Shown here one piece after another: positions 35,178-48,394 of a stretch of 64,000 bases of DNA. The stretch's first letter is position 1. Each line of letters starts with the position of its first letter. The position numbers and the translations under genes are program-made. Below the pieces are notes generated by a model, which was not told the origin of the DNA, made no database searches, and worked only from the letters and a program-made list of their open reading frames with translations. The stretch lies in NCBI RefSeq assembly GCF_041296385.1, contig NC_091017.1:11712001-11776000 (forward strand), given 5' to 3'. Source of the stretch: Aphelocoma coerulescens (taxonomy: Eukaryota; Chordata; Aves; Passeriformes; Corvidae).

Positions 35178-36188
35178 TGCATGGGCAGAGCTGCGGGCTC
35201 TTTTAAGGATGGAAACTGGCATCTGTGAGTGTAAAGAATGTGACTTTCCACACAGCTTAGAAGAAAGGTGCATAGCCCCAGTGAGAAGTGTGTACGTGAA
35301 AGACTGGCAGAAGAAGTCGCAGTCCAGCAAGGCTGGTATCTTTTTCTTTGTGCCAAATAGGCACCTTGGGAACATGAAAGTACTTGATGGTAGCCAAACT
35401 GACAGTGAAGGCACAGAACACCGTCGGGTGTGTGCAGTGTACAGACGCAATGTAAAAGCCCTGAGTACCATTTGACTGCAGTCATAGTGCAAGTTTGCAA
35501 CTGTACCATGCAAGGCCAGTGAAAGCTTCCTGTGCGGCCACATTTTCGTATTGGAGCTCGCTAGCTGGAAGTGATTCGGTTTGTCTGCAGTATCCGCTCG
35601 ACTGAATGTGATGTGTCACTGGAAAGAAAAGTACAGACCAGCAGTGCGTTTGATATGGTTCAGGGGCTGCAAAGGGAATGTACAGGCCACCTCTGGGATT
35701 TTGGTCTTTGTGCATTCCCATGGCAGCAGTTCCTGGATGTTTTTGTTCTACAGTTTAGGCTCAGTGAGAGAGAAAAAATGCGAGAGCACGCATAGCAGAG
35801 CCACAGGGAGAATTGCTGAGGTATGAGTTGCGTGCTGTTCAGATACTGCCGTACCAAAGGCCTACCTAAACACTGCTGCTGATCTAGCATGTCTTTCTGT
35901 AGCAAGACTTGTTGGTACTGCAAAACAGAAGATGCGTGAGGTCAAATGAATCTGGACAGAAAATTTCAGACGAGCAGCCTATGAGTGCATGATTGAAACA
36001 GTAAATTTAGGTGACAGAATAGATCGTGGCATCGATTTGCGTAGTGTTAATATTCTCTGAAGGGAATGCAAAAAGCCAAGATGTGTTTTCCATTCTAGCT
36101 GTTCCTGACAAAAACTGAGGAATAAAACTTTCGTTCTAGATGGAATGTAACATTCAGTTCCCAGGATTTTGCACTCCAAAGTTCAACA
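35178..36188. repeat. Unit 4, A/T-mixed left segment
   Basis: Same segment, no rearrangement. No gene seen. Confidence 0.7.
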
Positions 36189-37075
36189 AAAGAGTTTCCA
36201 CAAGAATCTTGAGAAGAAGCACAATCACTTCCACCTAGAGCTGGAAGAGGAAGAGGCAGCGGCACAAGCAAGTGCCCTTGAGCGTCCTTCTTCCGAATGC
36301 TAGAACGTCAATTCAGCAGGCAGGAGTGCAGCAGCCACCCTTCGTCTTGCAAGCCCATACGACGCGCACACCAGCCCGGTGCTCTGCGGCTTCGTCCTTC
36401 GCCTTTTCGAGCACGCCGTACCTTCATTCTCCCGGAGGCGAACAGCGGTCTGCTTCTCGCACGGAACGCTGTGTCGGCAGCCAAGCGCTCCAGTGCACTG
36501 CTTCTGCCCAAACACGCCTGGGCCCTGCACCTCTCCTTCCCAGCGCTACGTAGCAGCACAATCTGTCCCTCTTGCGATCCCAAGCTAAGCGGAAAGCTTC
36601 TCGGCTACGTCTCCCGCAGAGAGCTGTGCCAGGACAATAAGCTTGCAAGCACTTTGCTCCTGACACTAGTGGCAACAGGGATTCGCACCACCTTCCAGGA
36701 GCAGTCCTCTTGCCTTTTACAAGGTGCAAAAGCGCCCCCTCTGTGGCGGTGCTGTCTGCCCGGTCTTTCTCGGCTCGAAGCACCACGAGGCACACAAGAC
36801 TCTCTCGCAAGGACCGAAATTCCCGATAGGCGTCTCTGCGCTTTCTGCAATGCTGCACGCACAAGCCCGGTGCTCTGAGGCTTCGTTCTTCGCCTTTCGT
36901 TGTCTGGGCAGAAGAGAAGCCGAGCGAGGCCATTGTGCTTTGCCGCTTGTCAGTGTGCTGTGCACGGTTTTTCCGCAGCTCGAGCTAGCGGGAGACCCCT
37001 TCGGTTTCGCGGCGTCCACACTACCCATGGTAGCTCTCGCTCAGCGAAACTTGAAGGGGAGAAGCACTTGCTGGA
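36189..37075 (+). repeat. Unit 4, GC-rich diverged monomer copies up to the inversion
   Basis: Collinear with units 1-3 up to the end of the left 20-bp inverted repeat (37056-37075), where it switches to the inverted block. T at site 36289. Confidence 0.75.
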
Positions 37076-37477
37076 GAAGTCTTTCAACGTGCAAGGCTTT
37101 GAAGGCAGCACCCCAATCGGGACATGAGGAGGGCTGATGAAGAACGTGGTTCTTTCTTGGCAACTTTCTCCTGTGCGAGATGTCTACCGAAGATCTTTGC
37201 TCCTTGCCAGACTGCAGTGTGCACCAGAGTACACTCTGGCCGAGAAGGAGAAGGCAGACAGCACCACCATCTGACGGGCCCTATGCAGGTTATGACAGAA
37301 AGCAGACTGCCCCTGGAAGGCACTGGCAGCTACGAGTTCCCCAAGTGTCAGGGGCAAATGCTGGGCGAGCTCGTCATCCTGGCACGGTTCTCTGTGCGAG
37401 AGCGACTTCTCAGCGGTCCTTCTCGTGGCCCCGATTGCGCTGCTGTGTTTTCAAAGTCCTGCACACTGAAAGACTCA
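37076..37477 (-). repeat. 402-bp block, inverted orientation, unit 4
   Basis: The sequence between the 20-bp arms (37056-37075 and 37478-37497) is the reverse complement of the same interval in units 1-3. There is no change in length and both flanks stay collinear. It combines the AGATCT and CACGTT variants seen in unit 1 with the CATGTCCCGATTGGGG form seen elsewhere, so it does not come from any forward copy in this window unchanged. Confidence 0.95.
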
Positions 37478-38580
37478 TCCAGCAAGTGCTTCTCCCCTGG
37501 CGCACTTCGCTGAGTGAGAGCTGCATGGGCAGCGTGGACTCAGCGAAACCGAAAGGGTGTCGCTGTAGCTCGAGCTGAGCAAAGAAACCGTGCACGGTGC
37601 ACCGTTGGTGGGTGCAGCATGCACGCGGAAAAGCAGCAAAGTTCACTGCCATCGCTGGCCTTCTCTTCAGTCCAGACCACTTAAGGCAAACAATTTAGCT
37701 GCAGAGCACTGGGCTTGCGTGTGCAGTGCACCAAATTGCCCAAGACCAGCAAGGGCTCGTTCACAAGCAGAGTCGGCTGAGAGCATTCTTGCTTGCTCCA
37801 GAAAGGAAGCCGCAGCTATAGTGCTTCATCCCACAGCGTGGACATAGGCACTTTCCTAGTTGTTCAGCCTTGCAGAGTCCCTGCAACTAGAGCTCAGCCA
37901 GGAGCAGGCGTCAAAGCAGAAGGCTTTCCTAAAGCACGCCTCTCCAACCAGCCTTCGGAAATCGCAAATGACACTGTGGCTCTGTGCCTTTCTTCTAAGA
38001 CAGACGCCCACCTTGCTTTCACTCTCGCAGCTCCCTTGGCAGCCTCCAGCAGCTGCTTTCCTGGAGAACGGCCCGAGAAGTAGAAGCCAGGGCTGGGCTG
38101 CACCTTCGCCTTCCGCACGTAAGCGGCACCAGACTCACCGGTGCGCTCTGTTCTTCCCTCCTCCGCTGCATGCTACTACCATCGTGTTCTCGGAAAGACG
38201 GAGACTGAAGGGAAGCGTAAATGCTTCCACAGAGAGCTACAAGAGGAATAGGCAGCAGCAGCACAGGAAAGTGCCGTGGAACTTCCTCCTTCCCAAGGCT
38301 ATAACGTCAATTCAGCAGGCAGGAGAGTGGCAGCCACGGTCGTCTTGCAGCCCGTACAACGAGCACGCGAGCCCGGCGCTCCGCGGCTTCGTTCTTCGCC
38401 TTTTCGAGCACGCCGTACCTTCGTTCCCCCGGAGGCGGACGGTCTTCTGCTTCTCGCCCGGAACACTGTGCCCGGCAGTGCAGCGCTTTCTGCGGCAAGC
38501 TGCAAAGCGCCCGTCAGATGGCGATGCTGTCTGCCCGCTCCTCGGCTCGAGTGTACTCCGGCGCACGCTGCCGTCTCGCA
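37478..38580 (+). repeat. 1,232-bp element, unit 4 copy 1, 5' end displaced by inversion
   Basis: The forward part is 1,103 bp; the first ~129 bp of the element sit inverted at 37076-37204. Marker states: palindrome intact, CTCGG, A at 38268. It has the unit-4-only change CACGGTCGTC and a private GCGTAAATG near 38216. Confidence 0.93.
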
Positions 38581-39812
38581 AGGAGCAAAGAGCTTCGGTA
38601 GACATCTCGCACAGGAGAAAGTTGCCAAGAAAGAACCACGTTCTTCATCAGCCCTCCTCATGTCCCGATTGGGGTGCTGCCTTCAAAGCCTTGCACATTG
38701 AAAGACTTCTCCAGCAAGTGCTTCTCCCCTGGCGCACTTCGCTGAGTGAGAGCTGCATGGGCAGCGTGGACTCAGCGAAACCGAAAGGGTGTCGCTGTAG
38801 CTCGAGCTGAGCAAAGAAACCGTGCACGGTGCACCGTTGGTGGGTGCAGCATGCACGCGGAAAAGCAGCAAAGTTCACTGCCATCGCTGGCCTTCTCTTC
38901 AGTCCAGACCACTTAAGGCAAACAATTTAGCTGCAGAGCACTGGGCTTGCGTGTGCAGTGCACCAAATTGCCCAAGACCAGCAAGGGCTCGTTCACAAGC
39001 AGAGTCGGCTGAGAGCATTCTTGCTTGCTCCAGAAAGGAAGCCGCAGCTATAGTGCTTCATCCCACAGCGTGGACATAGGCACTTTCCTAGTTGTTCAGC
39101 CTTGCAGAGTCCCTGCAACTAGAGCTCAGCCAGGAGCAGGCGTCAAAGCAGAAGGCTTTCCTAAAGCACGCCTCTCCAACCAGCCTTCGGAAATCGCAAA
39201 TGACACTGTGGCTCTGTGCCTTTCTCCTAAGACAGACGCCCACCTTGCTTTCACTCTCGCAGCTCCCTTGGCAGCCTCCAGCAGCTGCTTTCCTGGAGAA
39301 CGGCCCGAGAAGTAGAAGCCAGGGCTGGGCTGCACCTTCGCCTTCCGCACGTAAGCGGCACCAGACTCACCGGTGCGCTCTGTTCTTCCCTCCTCCGCTG
39401 CATGCTACTACCATCGTGTTCTCCGAAAGACGGAGACTGAAGGGAAGCGCAAATGCTTCCACAGAGAGCTACAAGAGGAATAGGCAGCAGCAGCACAGGC
39501 AAGTGCCGTGGAACTTGCTCCTTCCCAAGGCTATAACGTCAATTCAGCAGGCAGGAGAGTGGCAGCCACGGTCGTCTTGCAGCCCGTACAACGAGCACGC
39601 GAGCCCGGCGCTCCGCGGCTTCGTTCTTCGCCTTTTCGAGCACGCCGTACCTTCGTTCCCCCGGAGGCGGACGGTCTTCTGCTTCTCGCCCGGAACACTG
39701 TGCCCGGCAGTGCAGCGCTTTCTGCGGCAAGCTGCAAAGCGCCCGTCAGATGGCGATGCTGTCTGCCCGCTCCTCGGCTCGAGTGTACTCCGGCGCACGC
39801 TGCCGTCTCGCA
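38581..39812 (+). repeat. 1,232-bp element, unit 4 copy 2
   Basis: Marker states: palindrome intact, CTCCG, C at 39500. It has CACGGTCGTC as in copy 1 of the same unit, CTTTCTCCTAAG (shared with unit 5 copy 2) and a private AACTTGCTCC near 39514. Confidence 0.95.
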
Positions 39813-40041
39813 AGGAGCAAAGAGCTTCGGTAGACAGCTCACACAGGAGAAAGGTGCCAGGACGACACCACATTCCTCCTCACCCCTTCTCGTGGCCCAC
39901 ATTGTGGTGCTGCCTTCAAAGCCGTGCGCATTGAAAGACTCTTCCAGCAAGTGCTTCTCCCCTGGCACACTTCGCTCAGCGACAGCTACGTGGGCAGCGT
40001 GGACTCAGCGAAACTGAAAGGGTGTCCTTGTAGCTCGAGCT
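39813..40041 (+). repeat. Unit 4, partial monomer at the array's right edge
   Basis: Edge type, as in unit 1. Confidence 0.75.
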
Positions 40042-40697
40042 TGTTGGAGAGGATGAAAGTTTGGTAAGAAAGTTTCACAGCTATGTAAGCTTGACAGAAA
40101 GATCTCTGAATGTAGAAACTTAGCATGAGGTAGAAATGGAAACGAGTTTTGATAGAGAGTAAAAGGTGTTTTGCTGAAACACTGATCACTGAATAACTGA
40201 GAAGGCAAAGGTTGGAGATTGAGTTGGAAGGAGATGTTTTTTATTAGGACACCGGTATGTGAGTACAAACAAGCACATGTTTTTCACCAAGTAAATAAGT
40301 CTCAAGAAGGCCATAAGGAAATAGAAAACATGTTTTTACCAAAAAGAGAGCTATCGCAGGCAAACAAGAAATGTCGATGTAGCAAGAAGAAGAGAGGTCT
40401 GAGAATTTTCCACTGTAAGCTTAAATTGTAACATACTTACTCTTGTGATTGGATAAGAATGACTATAATATGGTAATGGTAGTAGTCATGATAGGCTACA
40501 GGCAAATGTAAAGGTATTGTTGTATGGTGCTTATTGGTTGCTATGTATTGAGATACTCAGCAAAGAAAAATACATAATGCTTTCTAACTTGAACAGAAAG
40601 CGGCTCCAGGTATGCCTACCAGCTGTAGCTGACAGCTGTAGGGCTGGCTCTGGATACCCACTCCCTGAAATGCTGTAACTTCGCCTATGCAATACAC
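40042..40697. other. Unit 4, AT-rich block
   Basis: Same block, with ATGTAAGCTTGAC as in unit 2. Confidence 0.6.
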
Positions 40698-41457
40698 AGC
40701 TTTCAAGAGAGCCGCCTGAAGTCCAGACACCCTTCGCGAGCCTTTCTCCTATAGAGCTGTGGAAAGAAATCGTGCACGCTACACCGAGGGTGCGTGCAGC
40801 ATGCACGAGCAAAAGCGGCAAAGTTCAGTGCCCTCGCTGGGCTTCCCTTCCGTGCGGATAACGTGAGGCGAAAAATGAAGCCGCAGAGCACCGGGCTTGC
40901 AGGTGCAGTGCACCGAGTTGCAGAAGTCCAGCAGGCTCGTTCACAAGCCAAGCCGGCTGAGGGAGTCCTCGCGTCTCCAAAAGGGAACGCGGAGCCGTAG
41001 CACTTCATCCCACAGCGTGGAGATAGGCACTTTCCTAGTCGTTCAGCCTTGCAGAGTCCCTGCAGCTAGAGCTCACCCAGGAGCAGGCGTCAAAGCAGAA
41101 GGCCCTCCTAAAGCACCCTTTCTCCAAGCAGCCTCCTGAAAGGGCGCATCACAGTGCGGCTCTGCGCCTTTCTTCTAAGACAGACGCCCGCTATACTTTC
41201 GTGCTCGCAGCTCCCTTGGCAGCCTCCAGCAGCTACTCTCCTGGAGAACGGCCGTAGACGTCAAAGCCAGTGCTGGGCTGCACCTCCGCCCTCCCCAGGT
41301 AAGCAACAGCGAACTCACCGGTGCACTCTGTACTTCCCTCCTCCGCTTGCATCCTACATGCATTCGTGCTCTCCAAAACTCAGAGACTGAAGGGAAGGGC
41401 AATTGCTTCCCCAGATAGCTGCAAGGGCACTAGGCAGCAGCAGCACAAATTTCACAT
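40698..41457 (+). repeat. Unit 4, diverged 3' portion of the element
   Basis: Carries GTGCTCTCCAAAAC near 41367, shared with unit 5. Confidence 0.8.
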
Positions 41458-42603
41458 GACCTGATGCACTGTAGAGATATTACCCTGTTACCCCTCCTTT
41501 CTCCTCGTCCTCGACCAATTGTGGTGGGATGTCGAAAGGCTTGGCCAGCGAAAAGCTCATCCAGCAAGGGCGTCTCTCTTGACGCATTTCCCTGACCGAG
41601 AGCTACACAGATGGTCTGGACACTGTAAAACAGCAAGAAAATAATTCTATGTCCAGCTGAGGAAAATCCGTGCACAGAAAAATGTAGATGCCTGCAGTAA
41701 ACAATCTGAAGAGCGGCAAAGCTCCAAGCCATCGCTGCGCTTCAGTCCTGTCCGGACCACAGAAGGCGAAGAACGAAGCAGCTGGGCACCGGCTTCATGG
41801 ACTCAGTGGCGCGACTTGCAAATGTCCAGCCAAGAGCTGCTTCAACAAGCAGATTCAGCCGAGAATGCTCTGCCTGCACTTTCCCTCGCAGCGCTAGGCA
41901 GCACCACGTTCTGTTTGCGTGGCAGCCTGATTCTTAACGGAAAGATTCTCAATGCCTGTGTCTGGCACAGAGAACGGTTTTAGGTCAGCAAGCTCACCCG
42001 GCGCTTACCCTCGACGCGTGCAAACCTGTATTTGCACCGCATTCCAGTGGCAGCCCTCTTTCCTTTCCAGCCGGCACAGCGCCGTCAGATCGCGGTGCTC
42101 TCTGCACCTGCCTTCTCGCTTCCAAGTGCCACCGCGCACATTACAGCCTTGCAGGGAGCGAAGAGGCGGAGAGGCGTCTCGCAAAGAAGAACGTGCCGGG
42201 ACGAAAAGGTGCTCTTTCCTTTCTCCTCCTCCTTTGCCCGAATGGTGGTGCTGTGTTGAAAGGCTTGGCCAGCGAAAAGCTCATCCAGCAAGTGTTTCTC
42301 TCCTGACGCCTTTCGCTGAGCGAGAGAGCTACACGGACACTTTCGACTCGGGGAAACAGCAAGAGAATGACTGTACGTCGAGCTGAGGAAAAGCCGTGCA
42401 CAGCAGCCTGTGGCTGCGTGCAGTGTTCACGCTGAAGAGCGGCAAAGCTCCAAGCCATCGCTGCGCTTCAGTCCTGTCCGGACCACAGAAGGCGAAGAAC
42501 GAAGCAGCTGGGCACCGGCTTCATGGGCTCAGTGGAGCGACTTGCAAATGTCCAGCCAAGAGCTGCTTCAACAAGCAGATTCAGCTGAGAATGCTCTGCC
42601 TGC
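41458..42603 (+). repeat. Unit 4, tandem 726-bp monomers
   Basis: Full length, with GATTCTTAACGG as in units 1 and 2. Confidence 0.85.
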
Positions 42604-42963
42604 TTCAACAAAGTAAGGCGCAGCCCTTGCACTGCAGCACACTGCCTGGCCAGAAACAGGTTCTTACACCTTCAGTGCTGCCGAGCCCACGCAGCTTGAG
42701 CACACCCAGAAGGACGCGTCCAGAAAGAAGGCGTTCTTCGAGTGCCTTGTCCTTCCTTGTTCTGTCTTTCATCTGCACCTGAAACAGTGGGTCTACGTGT
42801 TTTCCTTCCCAGGGAAAAGAACTTTCATTCTTGTCCAGGAGTCTATGGCTAAAATGGTGATTGCATGTCCCATATCCAATACAACCAAGGATTACTCCCG
42901 GAGGAAAGCTGCCAGGACAGATGGGTCTTGCTGGCTTTGACCACCCCTGGGCCACCTCTCATA
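42604..42963. other. Unit 4, transition segment
   Basis: Same as unit 1; no gene seen. Confidence 0.5.
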
Positions 42964-44453
42964 TTCTCCTGAAACAGTGGGGTACATGAAGGCATTGCCA
43001 TACCTGATCATCCCTTGCCATGCAGAGCCCAGCCTTGCATTGCCTTACAGACACCTCTGTGTACCTCCCTTGCCCTTCCTATGTCTCCATTGCATGGCCT
43101 TGTTCACCAATCTCCCACCTTGACTTTCTTACCCCTTGTTTCCTGGTCTTGTCTTGCCTGCTTCTCCTATGACTCTCTTGGCCTTGCCTAAGTCTCTCTT
43201 GCCTTGCTTTGCAAAGCCAACACTTGCCTTGCCCTGCTACCCCTCTTTCCCTCGCCTAGTCTACCCACCTTTGACTGGCCTATCCATCCGATCATCACCT
43301 TTTCTGCACCACCCCTCCATGCTCTTGTCTTGCCTTGGCCTGCCTACCCTTCCCTTGCCTTGCACTGCCTTGCATAACCCTTGCCCTTCTTGACATTTGT
43401 GCCCCTTTCCAACATGGCCTTGCTTTCCTTTGCCTACCCCTCCCAATCCCTGCTTTGCCTACAGATTCCTGGCCTTCTTTTGTCTACCACTCCTTTGCCT
43501 TTTGTGGGAACCAACAGCTGGTCTGAAGGCCTCACAGACATTTCCGTTGATACAATCATTTTGTACCCGTGAGAATTGCAGAAGCAAGAAGATAAACAAC
43601 AGAAAGAAGTTGTAACAGCTGCAAAAGGGACGATACTGGCTGATGTTTAGCAAAGAATGTGTGTACACTATAGACAACCAGTAGTATTGTATTATAGCAA
43701 AATAATAGTCCATGCACATGTAGCTAAAAAAGTGCATAAGAGAAGATGCATAAATAATACAAGTGGTTTTTTGCCATTGCTCGGGGCAGAGAGTGTATGT
43801 GTGTCGTGACCGTCTCAACAGCAACAGCCTTGCACTGCCTTTCATAACCAGCCCCTGCCTACTGCCTCCTTCCCTGGCCTTCCATGTCTTGTCTTCCTCT
43901 CCTTTGATTTAACTTGCTTCTCCTATCTCTCCCTTGCTTGCCTTACTCCACTGACCTTTCTGTGTTCTTGCCTTGACTTGCCTAGCTGTTCCTTGCTTCA
44001 CATTGCTTTGTGTAAGCATTCCCTGTTTTTATTTGCCTACCCCTTTCTTGCCTGGCCTTTCCTTGCCTAGCCTTTCTTGTCTTTGCCTGCCCTCTGCATC
44101 ACTGGACTTACCTTCCTATGCCCTGCCTTCCCTACAACTTCTGGGCCTTCTCTTGCCTCGCACTCATTGGCCCTACTTTGCTGCCTGCTCACTGCTCTTG
44201 CTTTGCTTTCCCTAACTTTCCCTTGACTTGACTAGAATTGCCTAAACTTGCTTTGACTGCATTGCCTTGCCTGCATGGAAGAAAAGGCAAGGCAGGGCAA
44301 AGCAAGGAAATCATAGGCAGGGCAGGGCAAGGGAGACATAGGCAAGAGAGACGTAGCCAAGGAAGGCAAAGCAAGGGTAGGCTAGGAAAAACCAGGCAAT
44401 GGTACTGAAGGCAACGCAAGGCCAAGTGACTCATAATGCCTTTCCTTGGAATG
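42964..44453. repeat. Unit 4, CCTTG minisatellite
   Basis: Same structure; AT island at about 43513-43823. Confidence 0.85.
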
Positions 44454-45673
44454 CAAAGGTCTGAAATCCCAGTGTTGGTGGAGCAGATGATAAGGTCCCA
44501 TGGGGAAGTAAACTCAACTGAGACATTTCTCTCCTGGCACCTCTTGTGTAGGAGCAATTCTTAGATATATTCAATATTGGCGGTAGCACGCCAGTTCCTC
44601 AGAGAGGATGACAATGCTTTTCCATGGGAAGGAAAGCACCTAGCCCCAGTGTTTCAGGTGCACATAAGAAGCTGCCTAGTGGAGGTAAAGGGCAGCAGCA
44701 ACTTTCTGTCCTGGCATATTTGGTGTAGAAGCACTGCCTTGATTTGTACAAGTATGGAGTTGCTACGCCCTATTTTCAAGGCAGTCTCCTGAAAAAGTCA
44801 ATTTTGGCATGTCGTTTCCACTTCTGAAAGGTGGTCTTCTGAACTCTTGGCAGTAAGCCAAGACAAGCAGCTATGCTCATCCTTGGTGTGCAGCTGATTT
44901 AGACACCAGGGCAGGTAATGTCCAGTAACAGTGTTCTGGCACATTGGATGGGAGCAGTTCCTGGATGTTTTCTATTTTGGAGGAGGAGATCCCAGTTCTT
45001 CTGAGATGGGCTCATAGTTTCTCTCTTTGGCAAAGAAAGCAGTTTTGGATCTGCATGTAGGGTGTTCTCAGCGAATTAATGGCTTTTCCTCATGGGCAGT
45101 TCTGTGGGCTATAGCTGTTGAACTGTTAGAGAAGGAATGAAAAAGCCAAGCTGTTGAACAAATTTGCATCCTGCTGACTTTAGCAGCCCCTGATAAAATT
45201 CTGTTTGCATCCTGACTCTGTGAGACTGAAGGATTATGATGGTACTTAAAGCTGAGGAGGAAAGTGCACATAGAAGAGCATGTGAATTTAATGGCTCTTC
45301 CTAGTAGGCAGTTCTCTGGGCTAGAGCTGTTGAACTGTTAGAGAGGGAATGCAAGAGCCAAGCTTCTGAGCTCTTTTCCCTGCTACCTTTAAAGTATGAG
45401 CATTCCCTGGTGCTCTCCTATTTGGATAATAAGTTAGAGTGGGTTTCACATTCACTTTGAAGAATAGAAACAGCGCCATGTGAACCTGTGCCATCAGCTT
45501 TCCTTTCCAACTAAATGTTCCTACTTGCAATCTTGCAATTCTTACTTGCAATCATGCAGAGCACCGTGCTTGAGGCTGGTGCATTGAAGAAAATTAAATT
45601 AGGGCTGTATCAGTACAAAGGAGAGATTGCCATTTGCAAAACCTCGTTTCGCTTAAGTTAGTAATATTGTAAG
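44454..45673. other. Unit 4, low-GC segment with short duplications
   Basis: Same arrangement as unit 1; no gene seen. Confidence 0.6.
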
Positions 45674-46496
45674 TGTTAATTGAGTGGTCATTGGTTGCCT
45701 ATCACCATCCTGATGCACTAATTTCATCAAGTGTAAATATTGGTCACAAAAGGTGCCCATTCAGCAACCTGTTGCTGTCTCCACATGGAAGTGTCTTCCG
45801 GACGAAATCAAAAGACATTCGAAGAGCCAGGATCCGCAAAGGAACAAACTATTGCCACATGAATGGTGCTGGGCGCCATGAGGAGCAGTTAACTTTAACC
45901 TGCGCGCTGTCAGCACTCAGAAGAACAACCCCAGCATGGCAGGGGGGACTTGCAAAAGAAGGAAAGGCCCCTCACCTAGCTATAAACCACCCAAAGTGCA
46001 GAGCCAAGTTGAAAACACCACTGCTCTCAAATCAACCGTGTCAGGACAAAAAGATTTCACTGATCTCCCCCTTCCAGGTACAAACTCTTATGTGCACCAC
46101 ACTCAGAGGGCAATGTGAGCTCCCCAGCGCTGTCTTTCACTCTCGCAGAGTCCAGATACTAACTTGTGAACATCCTACACAAACATTAGCTCATGAAAGT
46201 GCCAGCTTGAGCAAGAACAGCAGACCCTCCCATTGCACCCCCTTGTCATCCAGAGTGCGGCGGTTTGTTGAAAATCATGGACTCGGAAAGACCAATGCAG
46301 CAACTGCTTTTCTCTCTCCTACTGCCTTTCCCTGAGCGAGAGGTAGATGGATGATGTGGACTTAGTGGAACAGAAAGAGTATGACTGTACTTATAAGGGA
46401 GGAAAACCCCCCACAGCATACTGTGCTGTGTGCAGTACACGCTCTGAAAAGAGACAAAGCTGAATGCTGCCAGCGGGCTTCGGTTCTCAGACTGCT
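45674..46496 (+). repeat. Unit 4, oldest monomer copy
   Basis: Has G at 46092 (TATGTGCACC), shared with unit 3. Confidence 0.65.
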
Positions 46497-47507
46497 TGCA
46501 TGGGCAGAGCTGCGGGCTCTTTTAAGGATGGAAACTGGCATCTGTGAGTGTAAAGAATGTGACTTTCCACACAGCTTAGAAGAAAGGTGCATAGCCCCAG
46601 TGAGAAGTGTGTACGTGAAAGACTGGCAGAAGAAGTCGCAGTCCAGCAAGGCTGGTATCTTTTTCTTTGTGCCAAATAGGCACCTTGGGAACATGAAAGT
46701 ACTTGATGGTAGCCAAACTGACAGTGAAGGCACAGAACACCGTCGGGTGTGTGCAGTGTACAGACGCAATGTAAAAGCCCTGAGTACCATTTGACTGCAG
46801 TCATAGTGCAAGTTTGCAACTGTACCATGCAAGGCCAGTGAAAGCTTCCTGTGCGGCCACATTTTCGTATTGGAGCTCGCTAGCTGGAAGTGATTCGGTT
46901 TGTCTGCAGTATCCGCTCGACTGAATGTGATGTGTCACTGGAAAGAAAAGTACAGACCAGCAGTGCGTTTGATATGGTTCAGGGGCTGCAAAGGGAATGT
47001 ACAGGCCACCTCTGGGATTTTGGTCTTTGTGCATTCCCATGGCAGCAGTTCCTGGATGTTTTTGTTCTACAGTTTAGGCTCAGTGAGAGAGAAAAAATGC
47101 GAGAGCACGCATAGCAGAGCCACAGGGAGAATTGCTGAGGTATGAGTTGCGTGCTGTTCAGATACTGCCGTACCAAAGGCCTACCTAAACACTGCTGCTG
47201 ATCTAGCATGTCTTTCTGTAGCAAGACTTGTTGGTACTGCAAAACAGAAGATGCGTGAGGTCAAATGAATCTGGACAGAAAATTTCAGACGAGCAGCCTA
47301 TGAGTGCATGATTGAAACAGTAAATTTAGGTGACAGAATAGATCGTGGCATCGATTTGCGTAGTGTTAATATTCTCTGAAGGGAATGCAAAAAGCCAAGA
47401 TGTGTTTTCCATTCTAGCTGTTCCTGACAAAAACTGAGGAATAAAACTTTCGTTCTAGATGGAATGTAACATTCAGTTCCCAGGATTTTGCACTCCAAAG
47501 TTCAACA
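46497..47507. repeat. Unit 5, A/T-mixed left segment
   Basis: Same segment, no rearrangement. No gene seen. Confidence 0.7.
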
Positions 47508-48394
47508 AAAGAGTTTCCACAAGAATCTTGAGAAGAAGCACAATCACTTCCACCTAGAGCTGGAAGAGGAAGAGGCAGCGGCACAAGCAAGTGCCCTTGA
47601 GCGTCCTCCTTCCGAATGCTAGAACGTCAATTCAGCAGGCAGGAGTGCAGCAGCCACCCTTCGTCTTGCAAGCCCATACGACGCGCACACCAGCCCGGTG
47701 CTCTGCGGCTTCGTCCTTCGCCTTTTCGAGCACGCCGTACCTTCATTCTCCCGGAGGCGAACAGCGGTCTGCTTCTCGCACGGAACGCTGTGTCGGCAGC
47801 CAAGCGCTCCAGTGCACTGCTTCTGCCCAAACACGCCTGGGCCCTGCACCTCTCCTTCCCAGCGCTACGTAGCAGCACAATCTGTCCCTCTTGCGATCCC
47901 AAGCTAAGCGGAAAGCTTCTCGGCTACGTCTCCCGCAGAGAGCTGTGCCAGGACAATAAGCTTGCAAGCACTTTGCTCCTGACACTAGTGGCAACAGGGA
48001 TTCGCACCACCTTCCAGGAGCAGTCCTCTTGCCTTTTACAAGGTGCAAAAGCGCCCCCTCTGTGGCGGTGCTGTCTGCCCGGTCTTTCTCGGCTCGAAGC
48101 ACCACGAGGCACACAAGACTCTCTCGCAAGGACCGAAATTCCCGATAGGCGTCTCTGCGCTTTCTGCAATGCTGCACGCACAAGCCCGGTGCTCTGAGGC
48201 TTCGTTCTTCGCCTTTCGTTGTCTGGGCAGAAGAGAAGCCGAGCGAGGCCATTGTGCTTTGCCGCTTGTCAGTGTGCTGTGCACGGTTTTTCCGCAGCTC
48301 GAGCTAGCGGGAGACCCCTTCGGTTTCGCGGCGTCCACACTACCCATGGTAGCTCTCGCTCAGCGAAACTTGAAGGGGAGAAGCACTTGCTGGA
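47508..48394 (+). repeat. Unit 5, GC-rich diverged monomer copies up to the inversion
   Basis: As in unit 4, ending at the left inverted repeat (48375-48394). C at site 47608. Confidence 0.75.

Larger units (their letters stand above)
35178..46496 (+). repeat. Higher-order macrosatellite unit 4 (two copies, inverted block)
   Basis: An 11,319-bp unit, exactly 1,232 bp longer than unit 3. It is the first unit with the inverted form of the 402-bp block. The three-state site (36289) is T, as in unit 3. A private C-to-G change (CACGGTCGTC) is present in both of its 1,232-bp copies and in no other unit. Confidence 0.97.
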
